A stretch of 64,000 nucleotides of DNA from Staphylococcus sp. CAG:324 (GCA_000433035.1 FR890808.1:15546-79545); one strand, 5' to 3'; numbered from the stretch's first letter, positions 8,498 through 17,052 are shown. The notes: generated from the sequence alone by a model not told the origin. Made by a program: numbers and translations.

Positions 8498-9076
8498 TTA
8501 TAATTTAACAATTTCTCCCATTACCCCTAAAACCATTCCTGATGCGTTTGCTTCATCTGTATCAATATGCATAGCAAGTGCATAGGAATCACTTACTCTT
8601 ACCACAACATCACCAAAAATAAGTGATCTTTCAGGAGTGTTAATTTTAACACTAACTATATCTTTATCCTTTACACCAAGTTTTTTCGCATCTTCACTTG
8701 TGGCATGGATATGACGTTTGGCCACTATTACACCCTCTTGAAGTTCTAAAGACCCTTTAGGCCCAACAATTTTACATCCAGGAGTCCCTCTTAAATCCCC
8801 TGATTCTTTAATTACAATAGGTAAACCAATACTTCTAGCATCGGTTGCGGAAAGCTCTACTTGAGATGCACTTCTAAAAGGACCAAGAATAGAAACACCT
8901 GAAATTTCCTTTTTAGGTCCAACAATGCTCACTCTTTCTTCACATGCATATTGACCTGGTTGTGATAAATTTTTCTTAACTGTAAGTGTTGCCTCATTGC
9001 CAAATAATATTTTAAAGTCACTTTCAGTCAAATGCACATGACGAGCAGAGGTTTCAACGATAAATTGTTTTGACAT
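8498..9076 (-). CDS. pduL: Phosphate propanoyl/acetyltransferase, PduL type
   Basis: 192 residues. Two beta-barrel halves carry the zinc-binding histidines seen in PduL: TSARHVHL near the N-terminus, VAKRHIHAT at about 119-127, and AMHIDTDEA near the end. PduL moves the acyl group between CoA and phosphate. Stand-alone PduL replaces Pta in many Bacillota and, with acetate kinase, makes ATP from acetyl-CoA. No microcompartment shell genes are nearby and no encapsulation peptide is evident, so the housekeeping fermentative role is likelier than propanediol use. It is monocistronic between its own promoter and terminator. Confidence 0.9.
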   Translation of the reverse strand: MSKQFIVETSARHVHLTESDFKILFGNEATLTVKKNLSQPGQYACEERVSIVGPKKEISGVSILGPFRSASQVELSATDARSIGLPIVIKESGDLRGTPGCKIVGPKGSLELQEGVIVAKRHIHATSEDAKKLGVKDKDIVSVKINTPERSLIFGDVVVRVSDSYALAMHIDTDEANASGMVLGVMGEIVKL

Positions 9077-9113
9077 ATCTATTTCCTTCTTTCATTTAAT
9101 AAACTTTATATAT

Positions 9114-9142
9114 ATTATAACAAAAAAAAACCTTTAGGTCAA
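9114..9142 (-). promoter_or_regulatory. pduL promoter
   Basis: Minus strand TTGACC (9137-9142), 17 bases, TATAAT (9114-9119). It is back to back with the rimO promoter. Confidence 0.75.
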
Positions 9143-9160
9143 AAATTAAACCTAATAAAT

Positions 9161-9189
9161 TTGAAAAAAATTTTATTTTGTTATATAAT
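9161..9189 (+). promoter_or_regulatory. rimO promoter
   Basis: TTGAAA (9161-9166), 17 bases, TATAAT (9184-9189), about 40 bases before the start codon. Confidence 0.75.
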
Positions 9190-9230
9190 ATTATAAATAT
9201 AAAACGAAACATAAAACGAGGAATGATAAT

Positions 9231-10544
9231 ATGAAACTTGGGATGATTTCACTTGGTTGTGCTAAAAACTTAATTGACTCTGAACTTTTTCTTGGTGTGG
9301 CACAAAAATATAATTTAGAAATTACCAATAATATTAAAGAAGCAAACATTATTGTTGTGAATACTTGTGGCTTTATTGAAAGTGCCAAAAAGGAAGCTAT
9401 TGATACTCTTTTAGATGTTACTGAAAATAAAAAAGGTAAAATCATTATTGCTATGGGCTGTTTAGTTGAACGATATCTATCTGATTTACGACAAAGTATC
9501 CCCGAAGTAGACATCTATTTTCCAATTCGAGATTATGATCATATTGATAAACTTTTCCAAAAAATTCTTCTTACTGGTAAATCCTATCAAATGGATTATC
9601 AAAATAGAGTACTTTCTACCCTTCCCCATAGTGCTTATTTAAGAATTTCGGAAGGATGTAATAATCACTGTAGTTATTGTGCAATTCCACTAATTAGAGG
9701 ATCTTTTAGGAGTAGAGATTTTAATAGTCTAATTGAGGAGGCTAAATATTTAGCAAGTCGCGGTGTAAAAGAAATTACACTTATTGGTCAAGATACCACT
9801 CGATATGGTACCGATCAAAAAGATAATCTTTTTTTGCATGATTTAATTCATCAAATCTCTTTAATTGATGAAATCAAAATAATTAGAGTTTTATATCTTT
9901 ACCCAGATGAAATTACTAGTGAACTCATTGATGAAATTAAAAATAACGATAAAGTTGCCAAATATTTTGATATTCCCATTCAACATGCATCCAATCGAAT
10001 TTTAAATAAAATGAACCGAAGAGGTGGAAAGTTTTTTTTAGAAAATCTTTTTGAAACCATTAGAAAAAGAATAAATGATGCAATTATTAGAACGACTCTG
10101 ATTGTTGGATTTCCTTCAGAAACGGAAGAAGACTTTAATATTTTATTCGATTTTGTCAAAAAGCAACGTTTTAACCGTCTAGGAGTTTTTACCTATTCTG
10201 ATGAAGAAGATACCAAAAGTGCGCAAATGCAACCTAAAGTTCCTCAAGATGTGATGGAAAGACGCAAAGACCAAATTATGAGTTTTCAAAATAGACTTTC
10301 TAAAATTTTAAACCGAACTTTTATTGGTAAGATCTATATTGCAATTGTAGACTTTTATGATAAAGAAAACTCCCGTTATTGTGTGAGAAACTACGCTTAT
10401 GCCCCAGATGATGTGGACGGATATATCTATATTTATTCTGAAAAACTAGACTATATCCATGCGGGTGACATAATAGAAATTGAAATAACAAAAGCGGATA
10501 GTTATGATCTATATGCTCGATTAAAAAATAAAGTAACCAATTAA
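9231..10544 (+). CDS. rimO: Ribosomal protein S12 methylthiotransferase RimO
   Basis: 437 residues. The N-terminal UPF0004 domain starts MKLGMISLGCAKNLIDSE. The radical-SAM motif EGCNNHCSYCAIPLIRG holds CxxxCxxC at about 143-150. A TRAM domain occupies the C-terminus. The first motif and the sequence after the SAM cluster favour RimO over the related MiaB and MtaB. RimO attaches a methylthio group to the conserved Asp of ribosomal protein S12 using two 4Fe-4S clusters. The start ATG 9231 follows GAGGAA. Its stop overlaps the stop of the convergent DUF2779 gene by three bases, with no terminator hairpin between them. Confidence 0.88.
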   Translation: MKLGMISLGCAKNLIDSELFLGVAQKYNLEITNNIKEANIIVVNTCGFIESAKKEAIDTLLDVTENKKGKIIIAMGCLVERYLSDLRQSIPEVDIYFPIRDYDHIDKLFQKILLTGKSYQMDYQNRVLSTLPHSAYLRISEGCNNHCSYCAIPLIRGSFRSRDFNSLIEEAKYLASRGVKEITLIGQDTTRYGTDQKDNLFLHDLIHQISLIDEIKIIRVLYLYPDEITSELIDEIKNNDKVAKYFDIPIQHASNRILNKMNRRGGKFFLENLFETIRKRINDAIIRTTLIVGFPSETEEDFNILFDFVKKQRFNRLGVFTYSDEEDTKSAQMQPKVPQDVMERRKDQIMSFQNRLSKILNRTFIGKIYIAIVDFYDKENSRYCVRNYAYAPDDVDGYIYIYSEKLDYIHAGDIIEIEITKADSYDLYARLKNKVTN

Positions 10545-12460
10545 GTTACTTTATTTTTCATTTGTTCCCTTATTCCTTTTAAAATTTCAACCATTGCCCA
10601 TGTATCTTGTCTACAATATATGCGAAGTGCTACATATTTTTCTTGATATTCTTTTGTAGTCAAGAAAGGAAGCATCCCATATGTAAGGATTGCTTCAGTA
10701 CCATTTTTCACATCTAAATTTGTATATGTTAAATTGGTAAAAAGAGGCAATACTTTTTTGATTGAAAAAGAACCATGCATTAAATTATTGTAATATGTAA
10801 AACTTGGCTTATCCCTACTTGTATTTGGAAATAACTCTTTCGATCCTCTTAATACCTCTAACAAATCAAAAATATGATCATTTATTTTATCTAATTGATC
10901 TTTTTTATCTTTAAAAATGAAACTTAATTCTTTTAATCTAGTTTTCTCAAAAGACTTATTATAAACAATAACGGTGCCACCATTTGTTAAATCAATATGC
11001 GCAATCAGACTCTCAATTAACTCTAATCTATGATCTTGATGATCTTTGGCTAAATATTCAAAATGATCTTGAATACAATCACAATGACCTAATGCTTTTT
11101 CCACATGTAGGGAATATTGAAATAAGGATTGTGTATATGGATGTTCCCCTTTAAAACGAGGAAGAGGACAATTATAACTTTCGAAATCCAAATAATATAC
11201 TGGATATTTAATTTTTTTAATTGCTTCTTTCATTCTTGCTTTATCAATATATATCTCATTATTTATATAACAATCATATTGAATAAGATTTTCTTTTTTG
11301 TTTAAATAGGTTTTAACATCATCTATTTTATAAAATCCTTGATTAATTAATTCAAAAACATCATAATATTTTTTCTTATTATCCTTAGTGGGCTTACTAA
11401 AAGCATATTGTTTTTTTAAATATTCTAAAATTGAACCATCTTGTAATACTTCTTTCATACATACTTTACAAAATTTACACATCGTGGTTTTTTTATATTC
11501 ACAATGCTTGCCTAAACATTTAGGACCAATTGTTAAGTATTTTTCTCTTTTTAAAATTTGTTGTTTTTCTTCTTCAATTTGTGTTAAATATAATTTCGAT
11601 AAATCATTCATGTCGTAAATTTTAAATAAAGCCTCGCCATTTTCATCTAAATCATATAATGGCTTGTTATCACAATCATATTTACCATTAAAAGTATAAT
11701 TGGCATTGAGAACGACTAAATAATATTCTATCTTTTTATCTAAAAAAGAATTTTTTTGTTTCAAACTATTTTCAATAATATGTCGTTGAACGGAAATATC
11801 ATATATATATTTTCCCACATCGGAATATCGATCGAGTAGTATTTTTTGCTTTTTATCCAATCGCATCTTTTCTTTTTCATCAAAAACATGACTCATATCT
11901 TGATATCTAATAATATTGTCTTTATCTTTTACAAAAAAGTAGTAGGGTTTTTTGTTGATCATAACACAAAAATCATCATACTTTTTAGATGTAGTTGCTT
12001 TAACCTCAAAAATTTTAATCGTTTTTTCATCTTCAAAATAAGCATCTAGATAACAATAAAAAAGGTTTCCTTCTTCTTTATATGAATATTTTTTTTGTTT
12101 ATATGTATTGACAGAAGCAACTACTTGATGTTGAAACACCTTTTCAATATAACAAGTAGCTAGTCTTTCAACTTCTGTAAAGGTTTTTGCAAAAGCCTCC
12201 ATTTGAGCATTGGTAATATTTAATAAATCATCCCCCGTTTTTTCGTCAAACATTTCTTGAAATATTTCTTCAATTTTTTCGTTTTTAACATCAAATAAAT
12301 TGTCCTTTAATGTGAATATAGTCTTTTCTATATCTTGTTCTATTTTATTTCCCTCAATTTCTTTTATGTTGTGTAATCCCCTATTTATATATAAATCATA
12401 TAGAGAAATAAAATTATGACATCGTGATAAATTTTTGAATATCGTTTTAGAAATATGCAT
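10541..12460 (-). CDS. DUF2779 protein: PD-(D/E)XK nuclease with C-terminal exonuclease-like domain
   Basis: 639 residues. The N-terminal half contains a PD-(D/E)XK core with IFEVKATTSKKYDDF (ExK motif, about residue 150). A cysteine cluster CLGKHC...CKFCKVC near 318-337 probably ligates Fe-S or zinc. The C-terminal DUF2779 domain has YYLDFESYNCPLPRF and YCRQDTWAMVEIL, resembling the acidic motifs of DEDD 3'-5' exonucleases. The whole looks like a DNA-processing enzyme; its biology is unknown. Start ATG 12460 follows AGGAG by six bases, ahead of an alternative TTG. It overlaps the stop of the upstream hydrogenase-like gene (TGATG), indicating coupled translation. Confidence 0.7.
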   Translation of the reverse strand: MHISKTIFKNLSRCHNFISLYDLYINRGLHNIKEIEGNKIEQDIEKTIFTLKDNLFDVKNEKIEEIFQEMFDEKTGDDLLNITNAQMEAFAKTFTEVERLATCYIEKVFQHQVVASVNTYKQKKYSYKEEGNLFYCYLDAYFEDEKTIKIFEVKATTSKKYDDFCVMINKKPYYFFVKDKDNIIRYQDMSHVFDEKEKMRLDKKQKILLDRYSDVGKYIYDISVQRHIIENSLKQKNSFLDKKIEYYLVVLNANYTFNGKYDCDNKPLYDLDENGEALFKIYDMNDLSKLYLTQIEEEKQQILKREKYLTIGPKCLGKHCEYKKTTMCKFCKVCMKEVLQDGSILEYLKKQYAFSKPTKDNKKKYYDVFELINQGFYKIDDVKTYLNKKENLIQYDCYINNEIYIDKARMKEAIKKIKYPVYYLDFESYNCPLPRFKGEHPYTQSLFQYSLHVEKALGHCDCIQDHFEYLAKDHQDHRLELIESLIAHIDLTNGGTVIVYNKSFEKTRLKELSFIFKDKKDQLDKINDHIFDLLEVLRGSKELFPNTSRDKPSFTYYNNLMHGSFSIKKVLPLFTNLTYTNLDVKNGTEAILTYGMLPFLTTKEYQEKYVALRIYCRQDTWAMVEILKGIREQMKNKVT

Positions 12461-13590
12461 CAATATCTCCTAAATAAATTAGAATATCCTGGATAAACTA
12501 AAACATTTTTATAAAGACGATTTAAATTATATTCGCCAAGAAAACCTTCTTCGTTATTGATATGCATTGAAAAATCTTTATAGGTAATCCAAATTAAGTC
12601 ATAAGATAATTCTTTTATTTCTTCTTTTGTTAAAAATAATTCAGTAAATAAAATAGTTAATTTAAAGCCATGATAGGTAAGTACAATTTCTTTACCTAAT
12701 TTATTTGTAAATACTTCTAAAGATTCCTCTTTTAATCCCATTTGTCTTAGATTTTTGAATATCGTTGTATAGTCACAAGAAACATTTAAAAATTCAGGTA
12801 TTTTTTTATATATTTCCCTACTCATATTTCCATCAAAACATTGCCAATCTGCCCTAACCTCTAGATGATCAAAACAAGCAATATCATCTATCATAGATAT
12901 ATATAAATTACTTTTAGAATGATGACATATCACTTCTTTGATATTGGTTGTAACATACAAAATATTGATATTAGTATCAATTTTAAGCATCTCCTTATAA
13001 TACGTTTTTATCAATTGAGCCGCAATTTCTTCTGCTGGTTTTAAATTTAATGACATTTTTTTAAAAGGAGCTATTATTTGTGGTTCAACAACTAGTAATT
13101 TATCATTTTTATTTTGATCTAATTTATTCGCAATCCTTTTGATAAATTCGTGAGTAAGTTCGGTAAATTCAACCATTTGAAATAGTTTTAAACTAATAAT
13201 ATCGTTAAACCCTTTTTCTTTATATCTATTAAGACAACTATCATAACATTCAGGACTACATAAAAGAATATTATAATCACTTTGCTTTAAATCAATTATA
13301 TGATTCAATTTTTCTTTTAAATGATCACTTCTTACCTTTAAGAAGTCATGTAAGTAACTATATACTTTTTTAGAATTCGTTAGTATATGCATTTCATCTA
13401 AAACCATAGTCTCTTTTGCATTAACCAATTGTGATTGTTCTTCTATTTCAACATAACACAACTCTTCTTTATCATACTCATCTAATTTTTCATCAAGTGA
13501 TGGTAAAAAAATTTGATACTGTCTAATATATTCAAAAATGCTCATTTCTTCAATAAATTCATATTCTTTATGATTTATATAAACGGCCAT
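12460..13590 (-). CDS. Degenerate [FeFe]-hydrogenase-like protein lacking cluster ligands
   Basis: 376 residues. The N-terminus (MAVYINHKEYEFIEEMSIFEY, trimmed to its first 20 residues: VYINHKEYEFIEEMSIFEY) follows the beta-grasp 2Fe-2S domain of hydrogenase/NuoG proteins, with MHILTNSKKVYSY resembling their MxVxTxSxxV end. Later, PAEEIAAQLIKTYYKEMLKI resembles the [FeFe]-hydrogenase segment SPQQM-GALIKTYYAEKLGI, and LLVVEPQ and VTTNIKE stand where TSCCP and MPCTAKK would be. Nearly all cluster-binding cysteines are therefore gone, so hydrogenase activity is very unlikely. This reading is from memory of family motifs and is an inference. It forms an operon with the DUF2779 nuclease. Start ATG 13590 follows AGAGGTG. 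Confidence 0.45.
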   Translation of the reverse strand: MAVYINHKEYEFIEEMSIFEYIRQYQIFLPSLDEKLDEYDKEELCYVEIEEQSQLVNAKETMVLDEMHILTNSKKVYSYLHDFLKVRSDHLKEKLNHIIDLKQSDYNILLCSPECYDSCLNRYKEKGFNDIISLKLFQMVEFTELTHEFIKRIANKLDQNKNDKLLVVEPQIIAPFKKMSLNLKPAEEIAAQLIKTYYKEMLKIDTNINILYVTTNIKEVICHHSKSNLYISMIDDIACFDHLEVRADWQCFDGNMSREIYKKIPEFLNVSCDYTTIFKNLRQMGLKEESLEVFTNKLGKEIVLTYHGFKLTILFTELFLTKEEIKELSYDLIWITYKDFSMHINNEEGFLGEYNLNRLYKNVLVYPGYSNLFRRY

Positions 13591-13690
13591 TTTATCACCT
13601 CTTTATTATTATACCATATCAGTATTTTTTTTTATTTTTTTTACATATCTTTTTCAAACTTGGTTATACTAACTTTAGAGGTGGAATATT

Positions 13691-13825
13691 ATGGAAATTA
13701 AATTGACAAAAACAACTAAAAAAATTACTAGAGAAAAATGTGGTGATTGTTATTACAATGGAGACTGTAGCATCAATTTAAAAACATGTCCATATTTGAA
13801 AAAACCTAAAGTAATGGAAGAATAA
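13691..13825 (+). CDS. 44-residue cysteine-rich protein
   Basis: A short frame beginning MEIKLTKTTKKITREKCGDC contains four cysteines: CGDC, then single Cys in GDCSI and KTCPY. The spacing CxxC-x6-C-x6-C suggests a tiny metal-binding (zinc or Fe-S) fold. GAGGTGG lies at good distance before ATG 13691, a TATACT -10 lies upstream, and a clean terminator follows 10 bases after the stop, so it reads as a genuine single-gene transcript. Similar very small Cys proteins occur in Clostridia and Bacilli without known function. Confidence 0.6.
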   Translation: MEIKLTKTTKKITREKCGDCYYNGDCSINLKTCPYLKKPKVMEE

Positions 13826-13835
13826 TATTACTATA

Positions 13836-13866
13836 AATGAATATATATGATATATTCATTTTTTAT
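13836..13866 (+). terminator. Terminator of the 44-residue protein gene
   Basis: AATGAATATAT, loop ATG, ATATATTCATT, then T6: an 11-pair stem. Confidence 0.75.
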
Positions 13867-13904
13867 TTTCTTTACAATTTCTCATAAAGAATGTAGGCTC
13901 ATTT

Positions 13905-13943
13905 TTTTTCAAAAAAAGAACTAAGTTTTGAAACTTAGTTCTT
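13905..13943 (-). terminator. Terminator of the tRNA operon
   Basis: Minus strand AAGAACTAAGTTT and AAACTTAGTTCTT form a 13-pair stem followed by a T-rich tail, just past the tRNA-Phe 3' end. Confidence 0.8.
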
Positions 13944-13955
13944 CATTTTTCATTA

Positions 13956-14031
13956 TGGTGGCTTGGGCCGGGATCGAACCGGCGACACATGGATTTTCAG
14001 TCCATTGCTCTACCGACTGAGCTACCTAGCC
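13956..14031 (-). tRNA. tRNA-Phe (anticodon GAA)
   Basis: 76 bases with CCA encoded. The anticodon arm ATGGA-CTGAAAA-TCCAT gives GAA. The T-arm GCCGG-TTCGATC-CCGGC is perfect. The acceptor pairs GGCTAGG with CCAAGCC leave an A5-A68 mismatch. It is last in a Leu-Asp-Phe operon. Confidence 0.95.
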
Positions 14032-14038
14032 AAAATAA

Positions 14039-14114
14039 TGGCGGTTCCAACGGGACTTGAACCCGCGATCTCCAGTGTGACAGACTGGCATGTTAACCAC
14101 TACACCATGGAACC
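14039..14114 (-). tRNA. tRNA-Asp (anticodon GTC)
   Basis: 76 bases with CCA encoded. The anticodon arm CCAGT-CTGTCAC-ACTGG gives GTC. The acceptor GGTTCCA/TGGAACC pairs fully with a G discriminator, as expected for Asp. Confidence 0.97.
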
Positions 14115-14116
14115 AT

Positions 14117-14199
14117 TGGTGCGGGCGACAGGAATCGAACCTGCACTCGTGAGAACTAGAGCCTAAATCTAGCGCGTCTGCCAGTTCCGCCACGCCCGC
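14117..14199 (-). tRNA. tRNA-Leu (anticodon TAG)
   Basis: 83 bases with CCA encoded and a long variable arm (class II). The anticodon arm CTAGA-TTTAGGC-TCTAG gives TAG, reading CUN codons. The acceptor GCGGGCG/CGCCCGC pairs fully. It is the first tRNA of the operon. Confidence 0.97.
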
Positions 14200-14221
14200 A
14201 TATCAATAACAATGCTTTAAT

Positions 14222-14250
14222 ATTATAGCATAATTTAAACTTTGTTGCAA
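14222..14250 (-). promoter_or_regulatory. tRNA operon promoter
   Basis: Minus strand TTGCAA (14245-14250), 17 bases, TATAAT (14222-14227), about 20 bases before tRNA-Leu. Confidence 0.8.
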
Positions 14251-14289
14251 GTAATTTGAAATATAAAAATGAATAAGGGAATTTCCCCC

Positions 14290-14478
14290 TTATTCATTAC
14301 TACAACTTGTTGTGTCACATACACATAATTCACAATGACACTCATCTGCCAATTTTTGGCCTGCTTTAACACAAGCATCTTTTGTTTTATAATGCTTTTC
14401 TAAAACAACACCAAATTCATTTTCAATTTCCCAATTGTTTTTTTCTTTACATGGTCTACAAGTTATTTTTTTGTCCAT
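14290..14478 (-). CDS. DUF2188-like small protein with Cys-rich tail
   Basis: 62 residues from ATG 14478, chosen because GAGGTGATAG precedes it; a longer frame upstream lacks a ribosome site. The core NWEIENEFGVVLEKHYKTKD, followed by a helix ending AGQKLADECHCEL, matches the DUF2188 pattern (Trp-containing beta hairpin, Thr-Lys-x-Glu/Asp-Ala turn, helix). The family is small, cytoplasmic and of unknown function. This copy is unusual in having CRPC near the start and CHCELCVCDTTSC at the end, seven cysteines that could bind metal. Confidence 0.55.
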   Translation of the reverse strand: MDKKITCRPCKEKNNWEIENEFGVVLEKHYKTKDACVKAGQKLADECHCELCVCDTTSCSNE

Positions 14479-14638
14479 TACTATCACCTCATCTTTCACA
14501 ATCTTATTATGTGTTAATGTTGTTATTTTAATAGTGGTATTTTTCACTAATTTTTTTAATGATTTATAACATATTAATATTATTATAAACTTATTTTGAA
14601 TAATTATACAATTTCCATTTTTTATCTTAAAAATTATA

Positions 14639-14668
14639 AAAAGTGAATTACTGATAATTCACTTTTTT
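14639..14668 (-). terminator. Terminator after the phosphodiester glycosidase gene
   Basis: AAAAAGTGAATTA, loop of four, TAATTCACTTTTTT: symmetrical, able to act on the minus strand right after the stop codon. Confidence 0.8.
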
Positions 14669-14672
14669 ATTA

Positions 14673-16970
14673 TTAATATTTTTTTAATAAAATTTTAATT
14701 GCTATCAATGATGAACATAAAGCAAATAATAATGCTGAGGTATTTGAATTGCAACCTTTTGTTTTTATTTCATTTATTTCATCAATTGCGTTTTGAAAAA
14801 TTTCATCTATTTCCTCTAAACTATCGCTATTATCTATATTATTATTTGTTTTCTCTATTATTTCATCTATTAATTTTTGATTTTTTTTGTTATATTTTTT
14901 ATTTACTAAACTAGCTAATAACTGATTTTTCTTTGTTTCTTTATATTCATTAAGAATAACAGTTTTAGTTTTAATTTTTGCCATTTCTTCTTTGGCATTT
15001 GATATCAATCCTACTTGTTCTTCTAAAGAAACAGTTTTCAATTTATGATTTACTTCATCAATAATTACGTCCAAACTATTTTTTTCTGCTTCATAATAGT
15101 TAGATAAATCTAATTGACTTGGAAACCACAAAACATCAACAATTAATCTGTTATTTCGATTAGGATTTGATCCTACTGTATAATCAATAGAAATATTTAT
15201 ATTCAAATTCTTAAACTTAGAAAGGGTGATGCTTGTTTGCTCCAATGAAAAATCATCGATAAAATCAATTCCTCCATTATAATTTATAGTTCCAAAACTA
15301 GCCAAAGAATTAACATCTGTTATTTTATGTTGTATTATTACATTATCATCTACTATATCAAAAATAGCATTTTCAACTTTAGGTGGAATTTTACCAGTTG
15401 TGAACACCTGTTTTTTTCCAACATTACTTGCCTTAACACCATTATATATGATATCATATGAATAATTTAATTCACAAATTGTATTAGGAGTAAGACCATC
15501 AAAAATAAATTCATTCGTTTTCATTTCTTTTGTTACTCCATTGATTGTTACCATTACATTTTCAATTTCAATTCCTTTAGATAGATTACCATAGGAAAGT
15601 TTTACACTATCATCTTCTAATTCTGAAAAATTAAGTTTTAATTCTGGAACTACAATTAATAAAGCATTGCTATTTGTTCTTTCTTCACCATCAGATGGAG
15701 AATTCATAATTACAAATTCTCCATTTTCATTTCGAACACCAAATGTTGAAGATCCACCACCATCATTATTAAATCCTTGATAACAATCATAATACTTCAT
15801 CATTGCACCTTGTTCATCTTGAGTCATTCCATACATATTATTATCTTGTTGACGACCATCAACAACAAAAAACATTAAAGTGCCATCTTCTTTTACACCA
15901 ATGCAAGTCCTAGGATGACGATCCTGACGCATACCATCGGAATTATCTGTAGATACCTCTCCGTTTTGAACCAAGGTTGAACCAACAGCCATTATTTGAT
16001 CACAAGCAGCCATATCACCTATGACTTCTTTTTGAACACGAATTGTCCTACCAATTTCTAGATAATTTTTTATTTCTTGATTATCTGTTACTATTGCAAA
16101 TTGTCCAAAAACTAATGTTGTGGCTTCATTTATTTTACTGATTTCCCCTTTTGCATATATTTGTGGCATATCTGTTGGTAAACATCTTTGCGGTCTTTCT
16201 ATAATATAACTATTTGTATTTGGAACATCAATATTTGTTTGAACATAATCATCAGGAATTCCATCATCATCTTTATGTATATTCGTACGATAGGTATATA
16301 GGACTGCAAGTTCATCCGCCTTTGGAGTTTCATTTATTTTATCTATATTAAACGTTTTAATAACTTCACCATTTTCATCATAAATTGTAAGTACATGATA
16401 ATCAGTAAATGTCATTGCATCCGTAGTCATAAACGAATTAGTAGTACCATTATTTGTATATCCTATACTTTTTGATTCAATTGCTCTTAGGACTTCACCA
16501 TCTGAAACTGTTGTTCCAGTTGTATGGTAAGGCAATGCTTTATCATGAGCCTTCCAATCATAAAAATCACCATTTACACCTGCAATTACAACCCATCCTG
16601 GGTTGGTAGCTTCAAAATATTGTACAAATTTAGTAAGTGTTTGTTTAGACCAGCCGTTAGAAGTAGGATAAGTATAATTCACAACTCTTACATTTTTTGT
16701 GCTAGGTACACTTAAAACATTAACAACTTGAGGACTATTGATAGAATTAGAATCATTATTACAACGCTTCGCAGTGGAAATTGCGGTTGTTTTGATATGT
16801 TCAATACCATAACCCAAGTCTTGATTAATTAACCTTTCGTTTTCTTGATAAGTGGCATATTCAGTATCAATGATTTTAATTTCATCAGCATTACTATTTA
16901 TACCAAATAAACCAATTGAACATATTAAAAAAACAAAAATAAAATGTAATCTAATTAATCCTTTTCTCAT
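14673..16970 (-). CDS. Secreted phosphodiester glycosidase (NAGPA-like) with C-terminal surface anchor
   Basis: 765 residues. A signal peptide (LHFIFVFLICSIGLFGINSN) leads to a NAGPA/DUF2233-type domain (about 80-430) with GVNGDFYDW, HPRTCIGVKEDG, FFVVDGRQ and the Gly-rich FNNDGGGSSTFG. This family removes sugar-1-phosphate caps, or a residue linked through phosphate, from glycans. A fibronectin-like region and a long coiled coil (about 640-735) follow. The C-terminus is TKGCNSNTSALLFALCSSLI and then ILLKKY, matching the Gly-Cys/hydrophobic/basic ending of two other proteins in this window. Probably a cell-surface enzyme acting on phosphorylated glycans or wall polymers. Start ATG 16970 follows AAGGAGAG. 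Confidence 0.78.
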   Translation of the reverse strand: MRKGLIRLHFIFVFLICSIGLFGINSNADEIKIIDTEYATYQENERLINQDLGYGIEHIKTTAISTAKRCNNDSNSINSPQVVNVLSVPSTKNVRVVNYTYPTSNGWSKQTLTKFVQYFEATNPGWVVIAGVNGDFYDWKAHDKALPYHTTGTTVSDGEVLRAIESKSIGYTNNGTTNSFMTTDAMTFTDYHVLTIYDENGEVIKTFNIDKINETPKADELAVLYTYRTNIHKDDDGIPDDYVQTNIDVPNTNSYIIERPQRCLPTDMPQIYAKGEISKINEATTLVFGQFAIVTDNQEIKNYLEIGRTIRVQKEVIGDMAACDQIMAVGSTLVQNGEVSTDNSDGMRQDRHPRTCIGVKEDGTLMFFVVDGRQQDNNMYGMTQDEQGAMMKYYDCYQGFNNDGGGSSTFGVRNENGEFVIMNSPSDGEERTNSNALLIVVPELKLNFSELEDDSVKLSYGNLSKGIEIENVMVTINGVTKEMKTNEFIFDGLTPNTICELNYSYDIIYNGVKASNVGKKQVFTTGKIPPKVENAIFDIVDDNVIIQHKITDVNSLASFGTINYNGGIDFIDDFSLEQTSITLSKFKNLNINISIDYTVGSNPNRNNRLIVDVLWFPSQLDLSNYYEAEKNSLDVIIDEVNHKLKTVSLEEQVGLISNAKEEMAKIKTKTVILNEYKETKKNQLLASLVNKKYNKKNQKLIDEIIEKTNNNIDNSDSLEEIDEIFQNAIDEINEIKTKGCNSNTSALLFALCSSLIAIKILLKKY

Positions 16971-16992
16971 TAATCATCTCTCCTTTTGATAT

Positions 16993-17001
16993 ATTATATC
17001 A
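16993..17001 (-). promoter_or_regulatory. Extended -10 promoter for the phosphodiester glycosidase gene
   Basis: Minus strand TGATATAAT, with no clear -35, about 20 bases upstream of the start codon. Confidence 0.5.
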
Positions 17002-17011
17002 CAATAAAATT

Positions 17012-17044
17012 AAAAAAGTGTGAAAAAGCAAATTATTCACACTT
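17012..17044 (-). terminator. Terminator after efp
   Basis: Minus strand AAGTGTGAA, loop, TTCACACTT, then T5 and further Ts. Confidence 0.8.
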
Positions 17045-17052
17045 AAATTTTT

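Noticed and set aside
13963..14166. Frame across the tRNA cluster
   Set aside because: Reads straight through tRNA-Phe and tRNA-Asp, a well-known spurious translation.
14478..14547. Upstream extension of the DUF2188-like gene
   Set aside because: The added residues do not match the family, and the only good ribosome site serves ATG 14478.
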